19,039 nt of DNA from CAYNFH01 sp964396385. GTDB lineage: Bacteria; Armatimonadota; Chthonomonadetes; Chthonomonadales; CAJBBX01. The stretch is from positions 1-19,039 of the forward strand of contig CAYNFH010000131.1 in NCBI GenBank assembly GCA_964396385.1, written 5' to 3'. The notes beneath the pieces are model-generated. The model was not told the origin of the DNA and made no database searches. It worked only from the letters and a program-made list of their open reading frames with translations. This document shows, piece by piece, positions 1 to 7,582 of the stretch. A program made the position numbers and the translations under genes. Position 1 is the first letter of the stretch. Each line of letters starts with the position of its first letter.

Positions 1-58
1 ATGCTCGTGAGAACAGTTCCGCTGCTTCTTCGCGGCTGAGCTCGATAGTGATGGTCAT
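1..58 (-). CDS. N-terminal fragment of an unrecognised small protein (possibly antitoxin-like)
   Basis: The minus strand opens with ATG at 58 and reads MTITIELSREEAAELFSRA before leaving the window. An AGGAGG ribosome binding site (minus, 73-68) lies 9 nt upstream, and an extended -10 promoter (TGTTATCAT, 87-79) precedes it, so the start is well supported. Only 19 residues are visible. A beta-strand-like opening followed by an acidic helix occurs in small ribbon-helix-helix or VapB-like antitoxins and in many small hypothetical proteins; function cannot be decided here. It diverges from the aldolase operon. Confidence 0.6.
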   Translation of the reverse strand, partial: MTITIELSREEAAELFSRA

Positions 59-78
59 TGCCAGCATCCTCCTGCGCC

Positions 79-87
79 ATGATAACA
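79..87 (-). promoter_or_regulatory. Extended -10 promoter for the left-edge minus-strand gene
   Basis: The minus strand reads TGT-TATCAT, a TGn extended -10 element. The expected transcription start (about 72) falls at the AGGAGG ribosome binding site, giving a very short leader. No -35 resembling TTGACA is seen 17 nt upstream. The architecture matches that of the divergent gene starting at 160. Confidence 0.45.
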
Positions 88-132
88 CGATTCTGCCTCG
101 CGAGTGAAGCCAGGCGCCCCGTTCGTGTCGGG

Positions 133-141
133 TGCTATAAT
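133..141 (+). promoter_or_regulatory. Extended -10 promoter of the aldolase operon
   Basis: The sequence TGC-TATAAT is a consensus extended -10 element. A start about 7 nt downstream (near 148) coincides with the GGGAGG ribosome binding site (148-153), so the leader would be only about 12 nt. No -35 consensus is visible. This supports ATG 160 rather than an in-frame start upstream. Confidence 0.6.
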
Positions 142-159
142 CCGGCTGGGAGGGCGACG

Positions 160-2370
160 ATGCAATTGCGCTACTTGGAGGACCTGTGGGATGAGGCCGA
201 GACGGCAGGAATGGACGAGCCGGAGCTGCTGCGGTACCGGTCCAACCTGCTGGGAAGGGACCTCCGGCTGACCAACTTTGGGGGCGGGAACACCTCCGCC
301 AAGGTGGTGGAGACGGATCCCGTCACCGGCGACCGCGTGGAGGTCCTGTGGGTCAAGGGCAGCGGCGGCGACCTGGGCACCATCCGCCGCGACGGCTTCG
401 CCACCCTCTACATGGACCGGCTGAACGCGCTCAAGCGGCGGTACCGTGGAGTTGAGTTCGAGGACGAGATGCCGGAACTGTACCCCCTCTGCACTTTTGG
501 TCTCAACCCCCGCGCCGCCAGCATAGATACTCCCCTGCACGCCTTCCTGCCGTTCCGGCACGTAGACCACCTGCATCCGGACTGGGCCATCGCCGTGGCC
601 GCCTCCGCCGATGGGCCAGACCATCTGCGCCGCATCCAGGAGGAGACCGGAGTGAACCTGGTCTGGCTGCCCTGGAAGCGGCCCGGTTTCGAGCTCGGGC
701 TATGGCTGGAGAAGGCGCAGCGCGAGAACCCGGACGCGGATGGCGTCCTGTTGGGCTCCCACGGACTCTTCACCTGGGGCGACACCTCGCGCGAGAGCTA
801 CCTGAACACCCTCCGCGTGGTGGACGCGCTCGGGCAGTACGTGGTCCGGCGGGTGGAGGAGCGCGGCGAGCGGCTCTTCGGCGGCGCCATCCACCAGCCC
901 CGCGAGGACGCCGAAGCGCTTGCGGCGGAGCTCCTGCCCGCGCTCCGTGGCGCAGTTGGGGGCGGTATCGGCCAGTTCGACAACCGGCCGGAGGTGCTGC
1001 GGTTCGTAGACAGCGACCGCTGCCAGGCGCTGGCATGGCAGGGGACGAGCTGTCCGGACCACTTCGTACGGACCAAGGTGCGGCCCCTCCACGTGGAGTG
1101 GGATCCGGCGGTTGGAGATGTGGATACGCTGACGCGAGCGGTCGCCGAGGGCATGGACCGTTACCGCCAGGAGTACGCGGACTACTACGAGGCAAACCGG
1201 CTGCCGGGCTCTCCCGCCATGCGCTCCGCCAGCCCCATGGTGGTGCTCGTACCGGGCGTCGGCATGTTCAGCTTCGGCAAGAACAAGGCGGAGGCGCGTA
1301 TCACCGGGGAGTTCTATGTGAACGCCATCCACGTGATGGAGGGGGCGACGGCGCTGTCAGACGACGGGAGACGGAAGACGGATGACGGACCGCAGCCAGC
1401 CGATGCCCATCCGTCCTCCGTCTCCCGTCTCCCGTCCACTGTAGTGGACAACTATGTGGCGCTGCCGGCGCGGGAGGCGTTCAACATCGAGTACTGGTCG
1501 CTGGAGGAGGCTAAGCTCCGGCGAATGCCGCCGGAGAAGGAGCTGAGCAGAAAGGTAGCGCTGGTGATAGGGGCCAGCGCCGGGATCGGCCAATCCATTG
1601 CCCTGCGGCTGGCGAAGGAGGGGGCGCACGTCGTCATCGCGGATCTCAACGGGGAGCTGGCCGAGGCCGGCGCACAGGCGGTTCGGGACGCCCACGGAGA
1701 GGAGACCGCAGTCTCGGCGACGGTGGACAGCACGGATCGCGAATCGGTCCGTGCGCTGACGACGACGGCTATCCGCGCGTTCGGAGGTGTGGATATCCTG
1801 GTGCAGACCGCAGCCATCTTCTTCCCGCCGAATGAGGAGGGCAGGATTAGCGACGAGGCGTGGCGCAAGACCCTGGACGTGAACCTGGTCGCATCCGTGA
1901 TCTCGGCGGAGGAGGCGCGGCGGGTGATGGTGGTGCAGGGCACGTCAGGGAGCATCGTGCTGCTGAGCTCCGCTAACGCCGTAGTGCCGAAGAAGGGGAG
2001 CTTCGCGTACGACGCCGGCAAGGCCGCCCTCAACCATCTCATCCGCGAGCTAGCGATAGACTTTGCGCCCCTGGTCCGCGTCAACGGAGTGGCCCCGGCC
2101 AGCGTGGTGGAGGGCTCCATCCAGTTTGGGCGGGAGCGTGTGATGACCTCCCTGGCGAAGTACAACATCGCCTATAGCGAGGATGAGACCACAGAGGCGC
2201 TGCGGGACAAGCTCTCCGCGTACTATGCGCAGCGCACCCTGCTGAAGCGGAAGGTGCGGCCCTCGGACGTGGCGGAGGCTTGCTTCCTGCTGGTTTCCAA
2301 CCGGCTGGGCGCGACCACGGGGCAGATCCTCGCGGTGGACGCCGGCCTGTCGGAAGCGTTCTTGCGATGA
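160..2370 (+). CDS. Bifunctional rhamnulose-1-phosphate aldolase / short-chain dehydrogenase (RhaEW/YuxG-like)
   Basis: This is a 736-residue two-domain protein. The N-terminal part (about 1-395) is a class II (zinc) aldolase with GGGNTSAK (41-48), a His-rich metal segment (TPLHAFLPFRHVDHLHPDW, 124-142) and GSHGLF (199-204). The C-terminal part (about 464-736) is an SDR domain with nucleotide motif GASAGIGQ (471-478) and catalytic Y617xxxK621. In characterised members the aldolase splits L-rhamnulose-1-phosphate to DHAP and L-lactaldehyde, and the dehydrogenase oxidises lactaldehyde to lactate; the substrate here is inferred. The interdomain linker (about 401-430) carries a palindromic heptamer repeat that members of the family do not normally have. 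ATG 160 is chosen for its GGGAGG site and the promoter at 133-141; an in-frame extension to 58 would overlap the promoter. First gene of a three-gene operon. The stop overlaps the next start (ATGA). Confidence 0.9.
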   Translation: MQLRYLEDLWDEAETAGMDEPELLRYRSNLLGRDLRLTNFGGGNTSAKVVETDPVTGDRVEVLWVKGSGGDLGTIRRDGFATLYMDRLNALKRRYRGVEFEDEMPELYPLCTFGLNPRAASIDTPLHAFLPFRHVDHLHPDWAIAVAASADGPDHLRRIQEETGVNLVWLPWKRPGFELGLWLEKAQRENPDADGVLLGSHGLFTWGDTSRESYLNTLRVVDALGQYVVRRVEERGERLFGGAIHQPREDAEALAAELLPALRGAVGGGIGQFDNRPEVLRFVDSDRCQALAWQGTSCPDHFVRTKVRPLHVEWDPAVGDVDTLTRAVAEGMDRYRQEYADYYEANRLPGSPAMRSASPMVVLVPGVGMFSFGKNKAEARITGEFYVNAIHVMEGATALSDDGRRKTDDGPQPADAHPSSVSRLPSTVVDNYVALPAREAFNIEYWSLEEAKLRRMPPEKELSRKVALVIGASAGIGQSIALRLAKEGAHVVIADLNGELAEAGAQAVRDAHGEETAVSATVDSTDRESVRALTTTAIRAFGGVDILVQTAAIFFPPNEEGRISDEAWRKTLDVNLVASVISAEEARRVMVVQGTSGSIVLLSSANAVVPKKGSFAYDAGKAALNHLIRELAIDFAPLVRVNGVAPASVVEGSIQFGRERVMTSLAKYNIAYSEDETTEALRDKLSAYYAQRTLLKRKVRPSDVAEACFLLVSNRLGATTGQILAVDAGLSEAFLR
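1363..1437 (+). repeat. In-frame palindromic heptamer-repeat element in the aldolase/dehydrogenase linker
   Basis: The left arm is four tandem heptamers (GACGGGA, GACGGAA, GACGGAT, GACGGAC; 1363-1390). The right arm is four heptamers on the opposite strand (TCCGTCC, TCCGTCT, CCCGTCT, CCCGTCC; 1410-1437). Arms 1363-1389 and 1410-1436 pair at 25 of 27 positions around a 20-nt loop. A second small hairpin follows directly (GTCCACT/AGTGGAC, 1434-1449). The reading frame stays open; a TGA in the left arm (1383-1385) is out of frame. It encodes about residues 401-430, between ...GATALS and NYVALP..., which are nearly adjacent in family members as I recall them. Confidence 0.8.
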
Positions 2371-2987
2371 CAGATCCAAGAATCCATCTCTGTGAGCTGG
2401 CCGGGCTGGCCTATAACCGCCGGCTGCTGGACAGCGCGGGCGGGAACTTCAGCGCGCGGGTGGGCGACCGGATGTACTGTACGCCACGCTACGCAGGAAG
2501 CAAGCGCCAGTGGCGCGTGCGGCCGGAAGAGATCGTGGTAATGGATCTGGAGGGCCGGAAGCTGGACGGCGAGGGGGAGCTCTCCCGCGAGATACGGATG
2601 CACATGGGTATCTATCGCGCCTTTCCGGAGGCCGGCGGAGTCTGCCACGCTCATCCGTACAACGTGCTGGTGTTCGCCAGCCTGCGCCGGCCCATTCCGC
2701 CCACTAGCGAGCAGACGGAGAAGTACGGAGTCATCGAGATGTGCGAGGAGCAGCCCGCCCACAGTCCCGACCTTGCGCGGGCGGTCGTGGAGGCGCTCGC
2801 GCGAAAACAGCCGCTGCTGGCCAAACATGCCATCGCGTGTCTCATACCCTATCACGGAATCACAGTGGCAGGCCGGGACCTGGACGATGCCTACGACGCG
2901 CTGGAGCGCATTGACGGCTCCGCCCACATCCTCATCGGCCGGGCCGCCCTGGAGGTTCCCCGGGACAACCGGCCCGGGAGCCGGTAA
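2367..2987 (+). CDS. Class II aldolase/adducin family protein (FucA/AraD-type)
   Basis: A 206-residue stand-alone class II aldolase, the usual length for L-fuculose-phosphate aldolase or ribulose-phosphate 4-epimerase relatives. Visible features are GGNFSAR (25-31) for phosphate binding, the likely catalytic/metal Glu E75 in SREIRMH, the zinc ligands H94 and H96 in CHAHPYN, and H163 in YHGITVAG. It is probably a cytosolic Zn2+-dependent enzyme cleaving or epimerising a sugar phosphate; the exact substrate cannot be read. ATG 2367 overlaps the upstream TGA (ATGA), which suggests translational coupling to the fused aldolase; reading further upstream would enter the preceding gene. Two aldolases in tandem suggest a sugar-acid or deoxy-sugar catabolic operon. 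Confidence 0.88.
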   Translation: MTDPRIHLCELAGLAYNRRLLDSAGGNFSARVGDRMYCTPRYAGSKRQWRVRPEEIVVMDLEGRKLDGEGELSREIRMHMGIYRAFPEAGGVCHAHPYNVLVFASLRRPIPPTSEQTEKYGVIEMCEEQPAHSPDLARAVVEALARKQPLLAKHAIACLIPYHGITVAGRDLDDAYDALERIDGSAHILIGRAALEVPRDNRPGSR

Positions 2988-2992
2988 GCTCC

Positions 2993-4162
2993 TTGCCGCG
3001 GCTCCGCCCGTGTGTGGTACTGGCATGCATCACACTGCTGCTCCTGGAGGCCATCGCCGGAGCTCAGGAGGCGGCGCAGCAGCCGCTGGACTTCTGGCTG
3101 CCCAGCGGCAAGCCTAGCGGCATTCCGCGTAATGACCGCGTTTGGGTCACCTTCTACCGCGCCCGGAACTCCCCTTCACGAGTGGCGCCCGCCGTCATCC
3201 TCCTTCATCCGCTGGGCGAGATCCGCAACGAGGTGATGCGCGAGTTCGCGCGATTCCTCGCGGCACGAGGAATCGCCGGTGCGGTCGTAACGCTCCCGTA
3301 CCACATGCGACGGCTGCCGCCCCACGATACTCCGCTCCGCCACTTCGCTCCGGCAGACATCGTAACCGGAGTGCAGGCGTACGCGCAGGCTATCGCTGAC
3401 GTCCGCGTAGTGACGGACTGGCTCGAGCGCCGGCCCGAGGTGGATCCGGCCCGGATCGGGGTGATTGGAGTGAGCCTGGGGGCCATCGTGGCCCATTCGG
3501 CCATGGGGGAGGACCCACGCCTTTCCGCCGGAGTGGCGATACTCGGGGGCGGCGACCTCCCGGACCTGTACAGGCGGAGCGCGCTGTATCGGGTGTTCCA
3601 TCCGGGGATCACCCGGCCGCTGACGGCCGATGAGCGCGCCGCGCTCGCGCGGGTGGACCCGCTTACCACGGCCAGCCGCAACCTGCCGCGGCGGGTCTTG
3701 ATGATTGAAGCCGCTCGAGACCTGCTGATACCTCCGCACGATGCCACGGAGCTCTGGAACGCGCTCGGCCGGCCCCCCATCCGGTGGCTGGATACGAACC
3801 ACTACGGCCCGCTGTTCGGCGGACGCTCCATCATGGGCACGTCCACGGAGTACCTGCAGTCGGTCTGGCGCGACCCCGCCAATCTTTATCCCGTGCTCTC
3901 GCCGATGCACGTGCCGACCTTCCAGATCGGAGCCGTGTTTGGGCTGGACAGCGCGGCAGAGCCCGCCTTCGAGTGGCAGGCGATTACCCTCGCGACTCAG
4001 CCCAATCACATGTCCCTCCTCCACCTTGATGTGGGCTGGTACGGGCGCGGAATGTTTTTCGGGCTCGCCGTAACCCTGAGCGGCTACCTGGATGCCGGAA
4101 TAGGCAGGCGGCTGGGCGGCCACGACTACCGCCCCTACGTGGGACTGCACCTGGTCCTGTAG
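2993..4162 (+). CDS. Secreted alpha/beta hydrolase with unusual beta-rich C-terminal extension
   Basis: A 389-residue protein. Residues 1-24 form a signal peptide (Arg-containing n-region, CVVLACITLLLLEAIAG, AGA-Q cleavage-like end). The hydrolase core spans about 45-290, with nucleophile elbow GVSLG (S161), a candidate acid D243 (ARDLLIPP) and candidate His H270 (DTNHYGP). The fold resembles dienelactone-hydrolase or acetyl-xylan-esterase-like enzymes; the substrate is unknown. Residues about 305-389 are not typical of the family: alternating hydrophobic/aromatic strands with Gly turns, ending PYVGLHLVL, rather like the terminal strands of an outer-membrane barrel. The start is TTG 2993, 5 nt after the preceding TAA, with GGGAG at 2975-2979 somewhat far away; the signal peptide supports a start close to here. 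Third gene of the operon. Confidence 0.75.
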   Translation: MPRLRPCVVLACITLLLLEAIAGAQEAAQQPLDFWLPSGKPSGIPRNDRVWVTFYRARNSPSRVAPAVILLHPLGEIRNEVMREFARFLAARGIAGAVVTLPYHMRRLPPHDTPLRHFAPADIVTGVQAYAQAIADVRVVTDWLERRPEVDPARIGVIGVSLGAIVAHSAMGEDPRLSAGVAILGGGDLPDLYRRSALYRVFHPGITRPLTADERAALARVDPLTTASRNLPRRVLMIEAARDLLIPPHDATELWNALGRPPIRWLDTNHYGPLFGGRSIMGTSTEYLQSVWRDPANLYPVLSPMHVPTFQIGAVFGLDSAAEPAFEWQAITLATQPNHMSLLHLDVGWYGRGMFFGLAVTLSGYLDAGIGRRLGGHDYRPYVGLHLVL

Positions 4163-4163
4163 T

Positions 4164-4175
4164 AAAGGCGCCTTT
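4164..4175 (+). other. Palindrome AAAGGCGCCTTT just after the operon stop
   Basis: A perfect 12-bp palindrome followed by one more T begins 2 nt after the hydrolase stop codon. It could form a very short terminator hairpin or be a dimer-binding site. The T tract is only four long, so the terminator reading is weak. Confidence 0.3.
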
Positions 4176-4184
4176 TGCACCCAG

Positions 4185-4295
4185 CTTCACGCGTATGCCG
4201 CCAGGTGGAGGACACATGCGTGAAGGGGCGCATCCGCCATGTAACACGGCCTCCCGGTCCTGGAACGGAGCTGGACACCACTTGGACCGGTGGGA
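4185..4295 (+). other. Structured intergenic stretch with two inverted repeats
   Basis: The 269-bp gap between the hydrolase and the small acidic protein has no convincing ORF. It holds two inverted repeats: CTTCACGC (4185-4192) with GCGTGAAG (4218-4225), perfect over 8 bp; and CCGGTCC (4254-4260) with GGACCGG (4284-4290), perfect over 7 bp and extendable through a 3-nt bulge (TCCC with GGGA at 4292-4295). It may be a folded leader or small RNA; no known riboswitch was recognised. Confidence 0.3.
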
Positions 4296-4431
4296 CACGC
4301 ATGATTATCCTCGTAGAACCGAATCCCAAGCAGAGTGCTTGAATCGATCGCTGGAACCTCGACGGCAGGTGAATCCGTCTCTTCCCAATTATAGTGGGCT
4401 GTTCCGTTGACTGGAAATGGGGGATACTCAG

Positions 4432-4833
4432 ATGGAAGACACCGCAAAGACCGTTGAGACGCCGTGGACCGAGTCCAGTGATGGAACGGACGCCTCCCTT
4501 CAGTCTCAGCATGCGTCCGGCGGTATGAACTCCGACTTTCTGACACAGGCGGAGTTGAGCGGCCAAGACTCCGGAAGCGTGGGCAACACGAACCGGCCTC
4601 CTGACGTTATCCTCGACCCGGAAACCGGGCTTCCGGCTGCCGATGCGTTGGAAACGTCCGGTACGGTGGGAGGCGAAGGCACCATTGGAGGTGGCAGCGG
4701 CATCGACGATGGCGGGACGCACGGCGGCGGCACGGATCAGGCGCCATCGACTCAGGAGTTGCTATCCGAGCGGCGCCGGCACGCAGGAGCACGGAAGGCC
4801 CACCGGCCGGCGCGAAATGCGGCATCCCGGTAG
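4432..4833 (+). CDS. Small acidic, Gly-rich hypothetical protein
   Basis: I do not recognise this 133-residue protein. The first half is acidic and rich in Thr/Ser/Asp. The middle is a Gly-rich low-complexity run (GGEGTIGGGSGIDDGG...). The last about 25 residues are strongly basic (ERRRHAGARKAHRPARNAAS). There is no signal peptide or membrane segment, so it is probably disordered and cytosolic. ATG 4432 is preferred to ATG 4417 because GGGGGA (4419-4424) sits 7 nt before it. A possible -10 (TATAGT, 4390-4395) lies upstream. It is convergent with the site-2 protease gene. It could be a stress-type accessory protein, but that is a guess. Confidence 0.55.
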   Translation: MEDTAKTVETPWTESSDGTDASLQSQHASGGMNSDFLTQAELSGQDSGSVGNTNRPPDVILDPETGLPAADALETSGTVGGEGTIGGGSGIDDGGTHGGGTDQAPSTQELLSERRRHAGARKAHRPARNAASR

Positions 4834-4905
4834 AGGCGTTGCGGCGCATCGATAACTGTTCCTGGTGGTTTGCGGGATCCTTTGGCTAGTACCTCCACTT
4901 TTCCT

Positions 4906-6171
4906 TCACGCCGCGCGGCGGTGCTCGTCGCTTCCGGTGTCGGCCGGAGGAGCCTGGCTGCGCACGGGACCGCCCGGCGGAGGCTCTCCGCCTGACAGGG
5001 TGTCCGCGTGGAGCTGGAGCCAGCGCAGCACCTCGTTGCTTCTGAGCATACCGACGTAGCGCCCCGAATCCAGGACGGGCGCCTGTCCCGACTCGTCATT
5101 GGCCAGCTTCTCCAGGGCCGCGCTTGCGTCCTCATCCGGAGAGACCGACGGAATTTGCGCTGCCGGACGCATAATCGCTGTCACCGGCGTGAAGTCCCAC
5201 TGGTTCCGCGGTATCTGATGAACGTCCTCCACTCCTACCACGCCCTCCAGGCGTCCATCCCGGACCACCGGGAACTGACGTTGGTCCGTCCGCATCATGT
5301 AGGAATCGACCAGCCTGCTCACCGGCAGGTCCGGGGCCACGGTGGGCAGGTCTTGGCGCATTAACCGGGATACCGGCACGCCTTCCAGCACATCGTGAAT
5401 TACCACCTGGCGGTAGCTCATCTCAGCGGCGTTGTTCAGGAACCAGCCGATGAACGCCAGCCAGATACCGCCCATAATCCCGGACCCGAACACCGGCAGC
5501 GACGCCCCAAACATCATCAGTATGCCGGCGACGATGAAGACCCAGGCGACCACGTGGCTCGTCGTCGTTGCCATGCGCGTGGCCCGGCGGAGGCTGCCCG
5601 TAGCGGACCACAGCATGGCGCGTAGCACCCGCCCCCCGTCAAGCGGGAAGCCGGGAATGAGATTAAAGACGCCCACAAGGAGATTCACCTGTCCGAGCCA
5701 CAGCAGGAGCGTGAATCCCGGCCCGAGCCTGGACAGCGCAATCGCCGGGCTCACCACGGCATCCTGAACGCGCGCAGCCCCCAGCCCCCCGAGTATCAGG
5801 CAGATGATGCCCAGCACGATGCTGATAACCGGACCTACCACTGCGATCTGGAGCTCCGTGCCGGCGGAAGGCGGCTCGCGCTGGATATTGGATACGCCGC
5901 CAAACAGGAACAGCGTGATCCTGCGCACCGGGAGCCCCTTGGAGATGGCCACGAGCGAGTGAGCAAGCTCATGCGCGAGAACGGAGGCGAAGAACAGGAT
6001 CGCCGCGCAGATGGCCACCCCCCACGAGAGCCCAGGGCCCCAGAGCGGATGCCACGCCGGGAACAGTCCGGCTCCAAGCTGCCAGACGACCAGCAGGAAG
6101 ATGAAGAACCAGCTCCAGTCGATGTGGATGTCGATGCCGAATAGCCGGCCCAGAGCGATGCCGCCTCTCAT
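4906..6171 (-). CDS. Site-2 protease family (M50B) membrane zinc metalloprotease with CBS pair, Rip3-like
   Basis: A 421-residue polytopic intramembrane protease. The zinc motif is H67-E-L-A-H71, in a transmembrane helix. The distal ligand motif is NLIPGFPLDGGR (170-181, D178). Six or so hydrophobic segments span about 20-245. Two CBS domains follow (about 262-390; SRLMRQDLPTVAPD... and TAIMRPAAQIPSVSPDE...), which in this family probably sense a nucleotide or modulate activity. The tail (390-421) is Pro/Gly-rich. Family members cleave membrane-anchored anti-sigma factors or other single-pass substrates; no such partner is visible here. ATG 6171 is chosen because of GAGGGAGA just upstream and because family members begin close to (M)RGGIxLGRxFGI; an ORF extension to 6276 has no ribosome binding site. 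Divergent from the DUF6582-like gene. Confidence 0.93.
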   Translation of the reverse strand: MRGGIALGRLFGIDIHIDWSWFFIFLLVVWQLGAGLFPAWHPLWGPGLSWGVAICAAILFFASVLAHELAHSLVAISKGLPVRRITLFLFGGVSNIQREPPSAGTELQIAVVGPVISIVLGIICLILGGLGAARVQDAVVSPAIALSRLGPGFTLLLWLGQVNLLVGVFNLIPGFPLDGGRVLRAMLWSATGSLRRATRMATTTSHVVAWVFIVAGILMMFGASLPVFGSGIMGGIWLAFIGWFLNNAAEMSYRQVVIHDVLEGVPVSRLMRQDLPTVAPDLPVSRLVDSYMMRTDQRQFPVVRDGRLEGVVGVEDVHQIPRNQWDFTPVTAIMRPAAQIPSVSPDEDASAALEKLANDESGQAPVLDSGRYVGMLRSNEVLRWLQLHADTLSGGEPPPGGPVRSQAPPADTGSDEHRRAA

Positions 6172-6326
6172 GGTCGTTTCTCCCTCAGAGTGGTGACGGC
6201 GCGGGAATGGCGATAGTTCCGTTGCCGCCGCACACTCTCGCGCCTCAGTACCCCCTGTGCGGAACAAACCGCGCAACCGTGTGGTCGTATCGTCAGGCGA
6301 GAACTACGTCGCAAGGAGATACGAAG

Positions 6327-6635
6327 ATGGAGACCACGTGGAAACCACACACCACACATGGTGAACTGAACACGGACAAACGGGAAGACCTGCCGGACAG
6401 CGTCTTTGCGTTCCCCAAGCAGCGCAAAGAGCCGTTGACCGACGCATCGCACGTGAAGAATGCGCTGGCGCGCTTCGACCAGGTGGAGGGCGTCAGCGAC
6501 GCGGATCGCGACCAGGCCTTCGCGAACATCAAGAAGGCGGCGGAGCATTACGGAATCGACGTAGAGGAGAGCTCCTGGCGGGACCTGGGCAAGAAGCCGC
6601 ACACCAAGAATCCGTCCCACGAGAAGGCGGCTTAG
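6327..6635 (+). CDS. DUF6582-like small hypothetical protein
   Basis: A 102-residue soluble protein. Its core LPDSVFAFPKQRKEPLTDASHVKNALARFDQVEGVSDADRDQAFANIKKAAEHYGIDVEE matches my memory of DUF6582-type sequences (LPDSxFAFP..RKEPL.D..HVRNAxARF.QV.GVSD.ERD.A...I..AA...G). The function is unknown; it resembles a small helical module that recurs in phage head/protease regions and as free-standing genes. ATG 6327 follows AAGGAG (6313-6318) with 8-nt spacing, and the conserved core begins soon after; the in-frame extension to 6207 lacks support. Divergent from the site-2 protease; only 13 nt separate its stop from the convergent SDR stop. Confidence 0.75.
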   Translation: METTWKPHTTHGELNTDKREDLPDSVFAFPKQRKEPLTDASHVKNALARFDQVEGVSDADRDQAFANIKKAAEHYGIDVEESSWRDLGKKPHTKNPSHEKAA

Positions 6636-6648
6636 CCCTGGTGCGCAG

Positions 6649-7458
6649 CTAGGAGGGTGAGAGGACCGCGCCGCCGCAGATGGGGATGCACTGGCCCGTG
6701 ACGTAGTCGGAGAGGTCCGTCGCCAGGAACTCCACCACCTTCGCGCAGTCCTCCGGTACGCCCAGGCGGCGGAGCGGGATGTTGGCTGAGGCTCTGGCCA
6801 TGTTCTCGGGGAGGTTGCGGCCGAACTGCTTGTTGGCGCGCGAGGTCAGGATGAGACCGGGCGCGATGCAGTTCACACAGATGCCGAACGGTCCCAGCTC
6901 GGCGGCGAGGAGGCGCGTGTACTCCACGATGCCGGCCTTGGCGACCGAGTAGGAGGCCATCATCCCGGTGGAATTGCCCTTGATGCCCGCCTGGCTGGAG
7001 ACGTTGATGATCTTGCCGCTCCGCTGCTCCTTCATCGGCACAGCGGCGGCCTGGCAGCAGAAGACGGTGGACGTAAGATTCACGTCCATGATGAACCGGT
7101 AGTCATCCTCCGGCATGGTGGAGGCATAGCTGCGATCCACCGGCCGGAGCATGCCGCCCGCGTTGTTGACCAGGATGTCCAACCGGCCGAACGCGTCCAG
7201 CGTCTCGTGGATCAGGCGGTCCACTTGCTCCCGCTGAGTCACGTCGGCCTCCACGCCGAGTGCGCGGACCCCCAGCGCCTTCACCTCGTCCACGACGGTG
7301 TCGCCCTGGATCTCCTCGTCGAACTCCTTGTGGGCGTCCAGGCGGATGTCGTTGACCACCACGTCCGCGCCAAGACCGGCGAGGTGCAGCGCGTAAGCGC
7401 GCCCCAGCCCCCTCGCCCCACCCGTAACCACTGCTACTTTGCCGCTGAGCTTAGACAT
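6649..7458 (-). CDS. Short-chain dehydrogenase/reductase (SDR) family oxidoreductase
   Basis: A 269-residue classical SDR: nucleotide motif TGGARGLG (12-19), NNAG (98-101), catalytic S154/S155, Y170xxxK174 (YSVAK), and the post-active-site PG motif (IAPG, 198-201). An acidic residue after beta-2 (D37 in VNDIR) suggests NAD(H) preference. It is cytosolic, probably oxidising an alcohol, steroid-like or acyl substrate; the substrate cannot be read. The length is normal. ATG 7458 is taken because (M)SKLSGKVAVVTGG is the usual family start; neither it nor the upstream in-frame GTG (7473) has a clear ribosome binding site. It lies 124 nt downstream of the UPF0182 gene on the same strand and may be co-transcribed with it. 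Confidence 0.9.
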   Translation of the reverse strand: MSKLSGKVAVVTGGARGLGRAYALHLAGLGADVVVNDIRLDAHKEFDEEIQGDTVVDEVKALGVRALGVEADVTQREQVDRLIHETLDAFGRLDILVNNAGGMLRPVDRSYASTMPEDDYRFIMDVNLTSTVFCCQAAAVPMKEQRSGKIINVSSQAGIKGNSTGMMASYSVAKAGIVEYTRLLAAELGPFGICVNCIAPGLILTSRANKQFGRNLPENMARASANIPLRRLGVPEDCAKVVEFLATDLSDYVTGQCIPICGGAVLSPS

Positions 7459-7582
7459 TGGCCGCGAATACACGCAGATGGACGGGAATGGGATTTCCGC
7501 CCATGGTTACGGTGGCAATTCGAGGGCCACATGCCAGAATGGGTCGGGTCCGGCATATCCACTTACTCGCGTTCATTAACGG

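Noticed and set aside
58..159. Upstream extension of the fused aldolase to 58
   Set aside because: It would run through a consensus extended -10 promoter and has no ribosome binding site, while ATG 160 has GGGAGG 6 nt upstream.
702..1385. Long overlapping ORFs inside the aldolase gene (also 700-1332 and 55-624, minus)
   Set aside because: Their Arg/Gly/Pro-rich translations are typical shadows of a high-GC gene; no motifs and no ribosome binding sites.
4195..4410. 71-residue ORF in the 4163-4431 gap
   Set aside because: Low-complexity, no homology-like pattern, and it overlaps the inverted repeats; better treated as noncoding.
7459..7582. Possible small RNA or terminator between UPF0182 and the SDR gene
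   Set aside because: Only weak 5-bp inverted repeats (7512-7516/7526-7530; 7531-7535/7552-7556) with no T tract; not enough to call.
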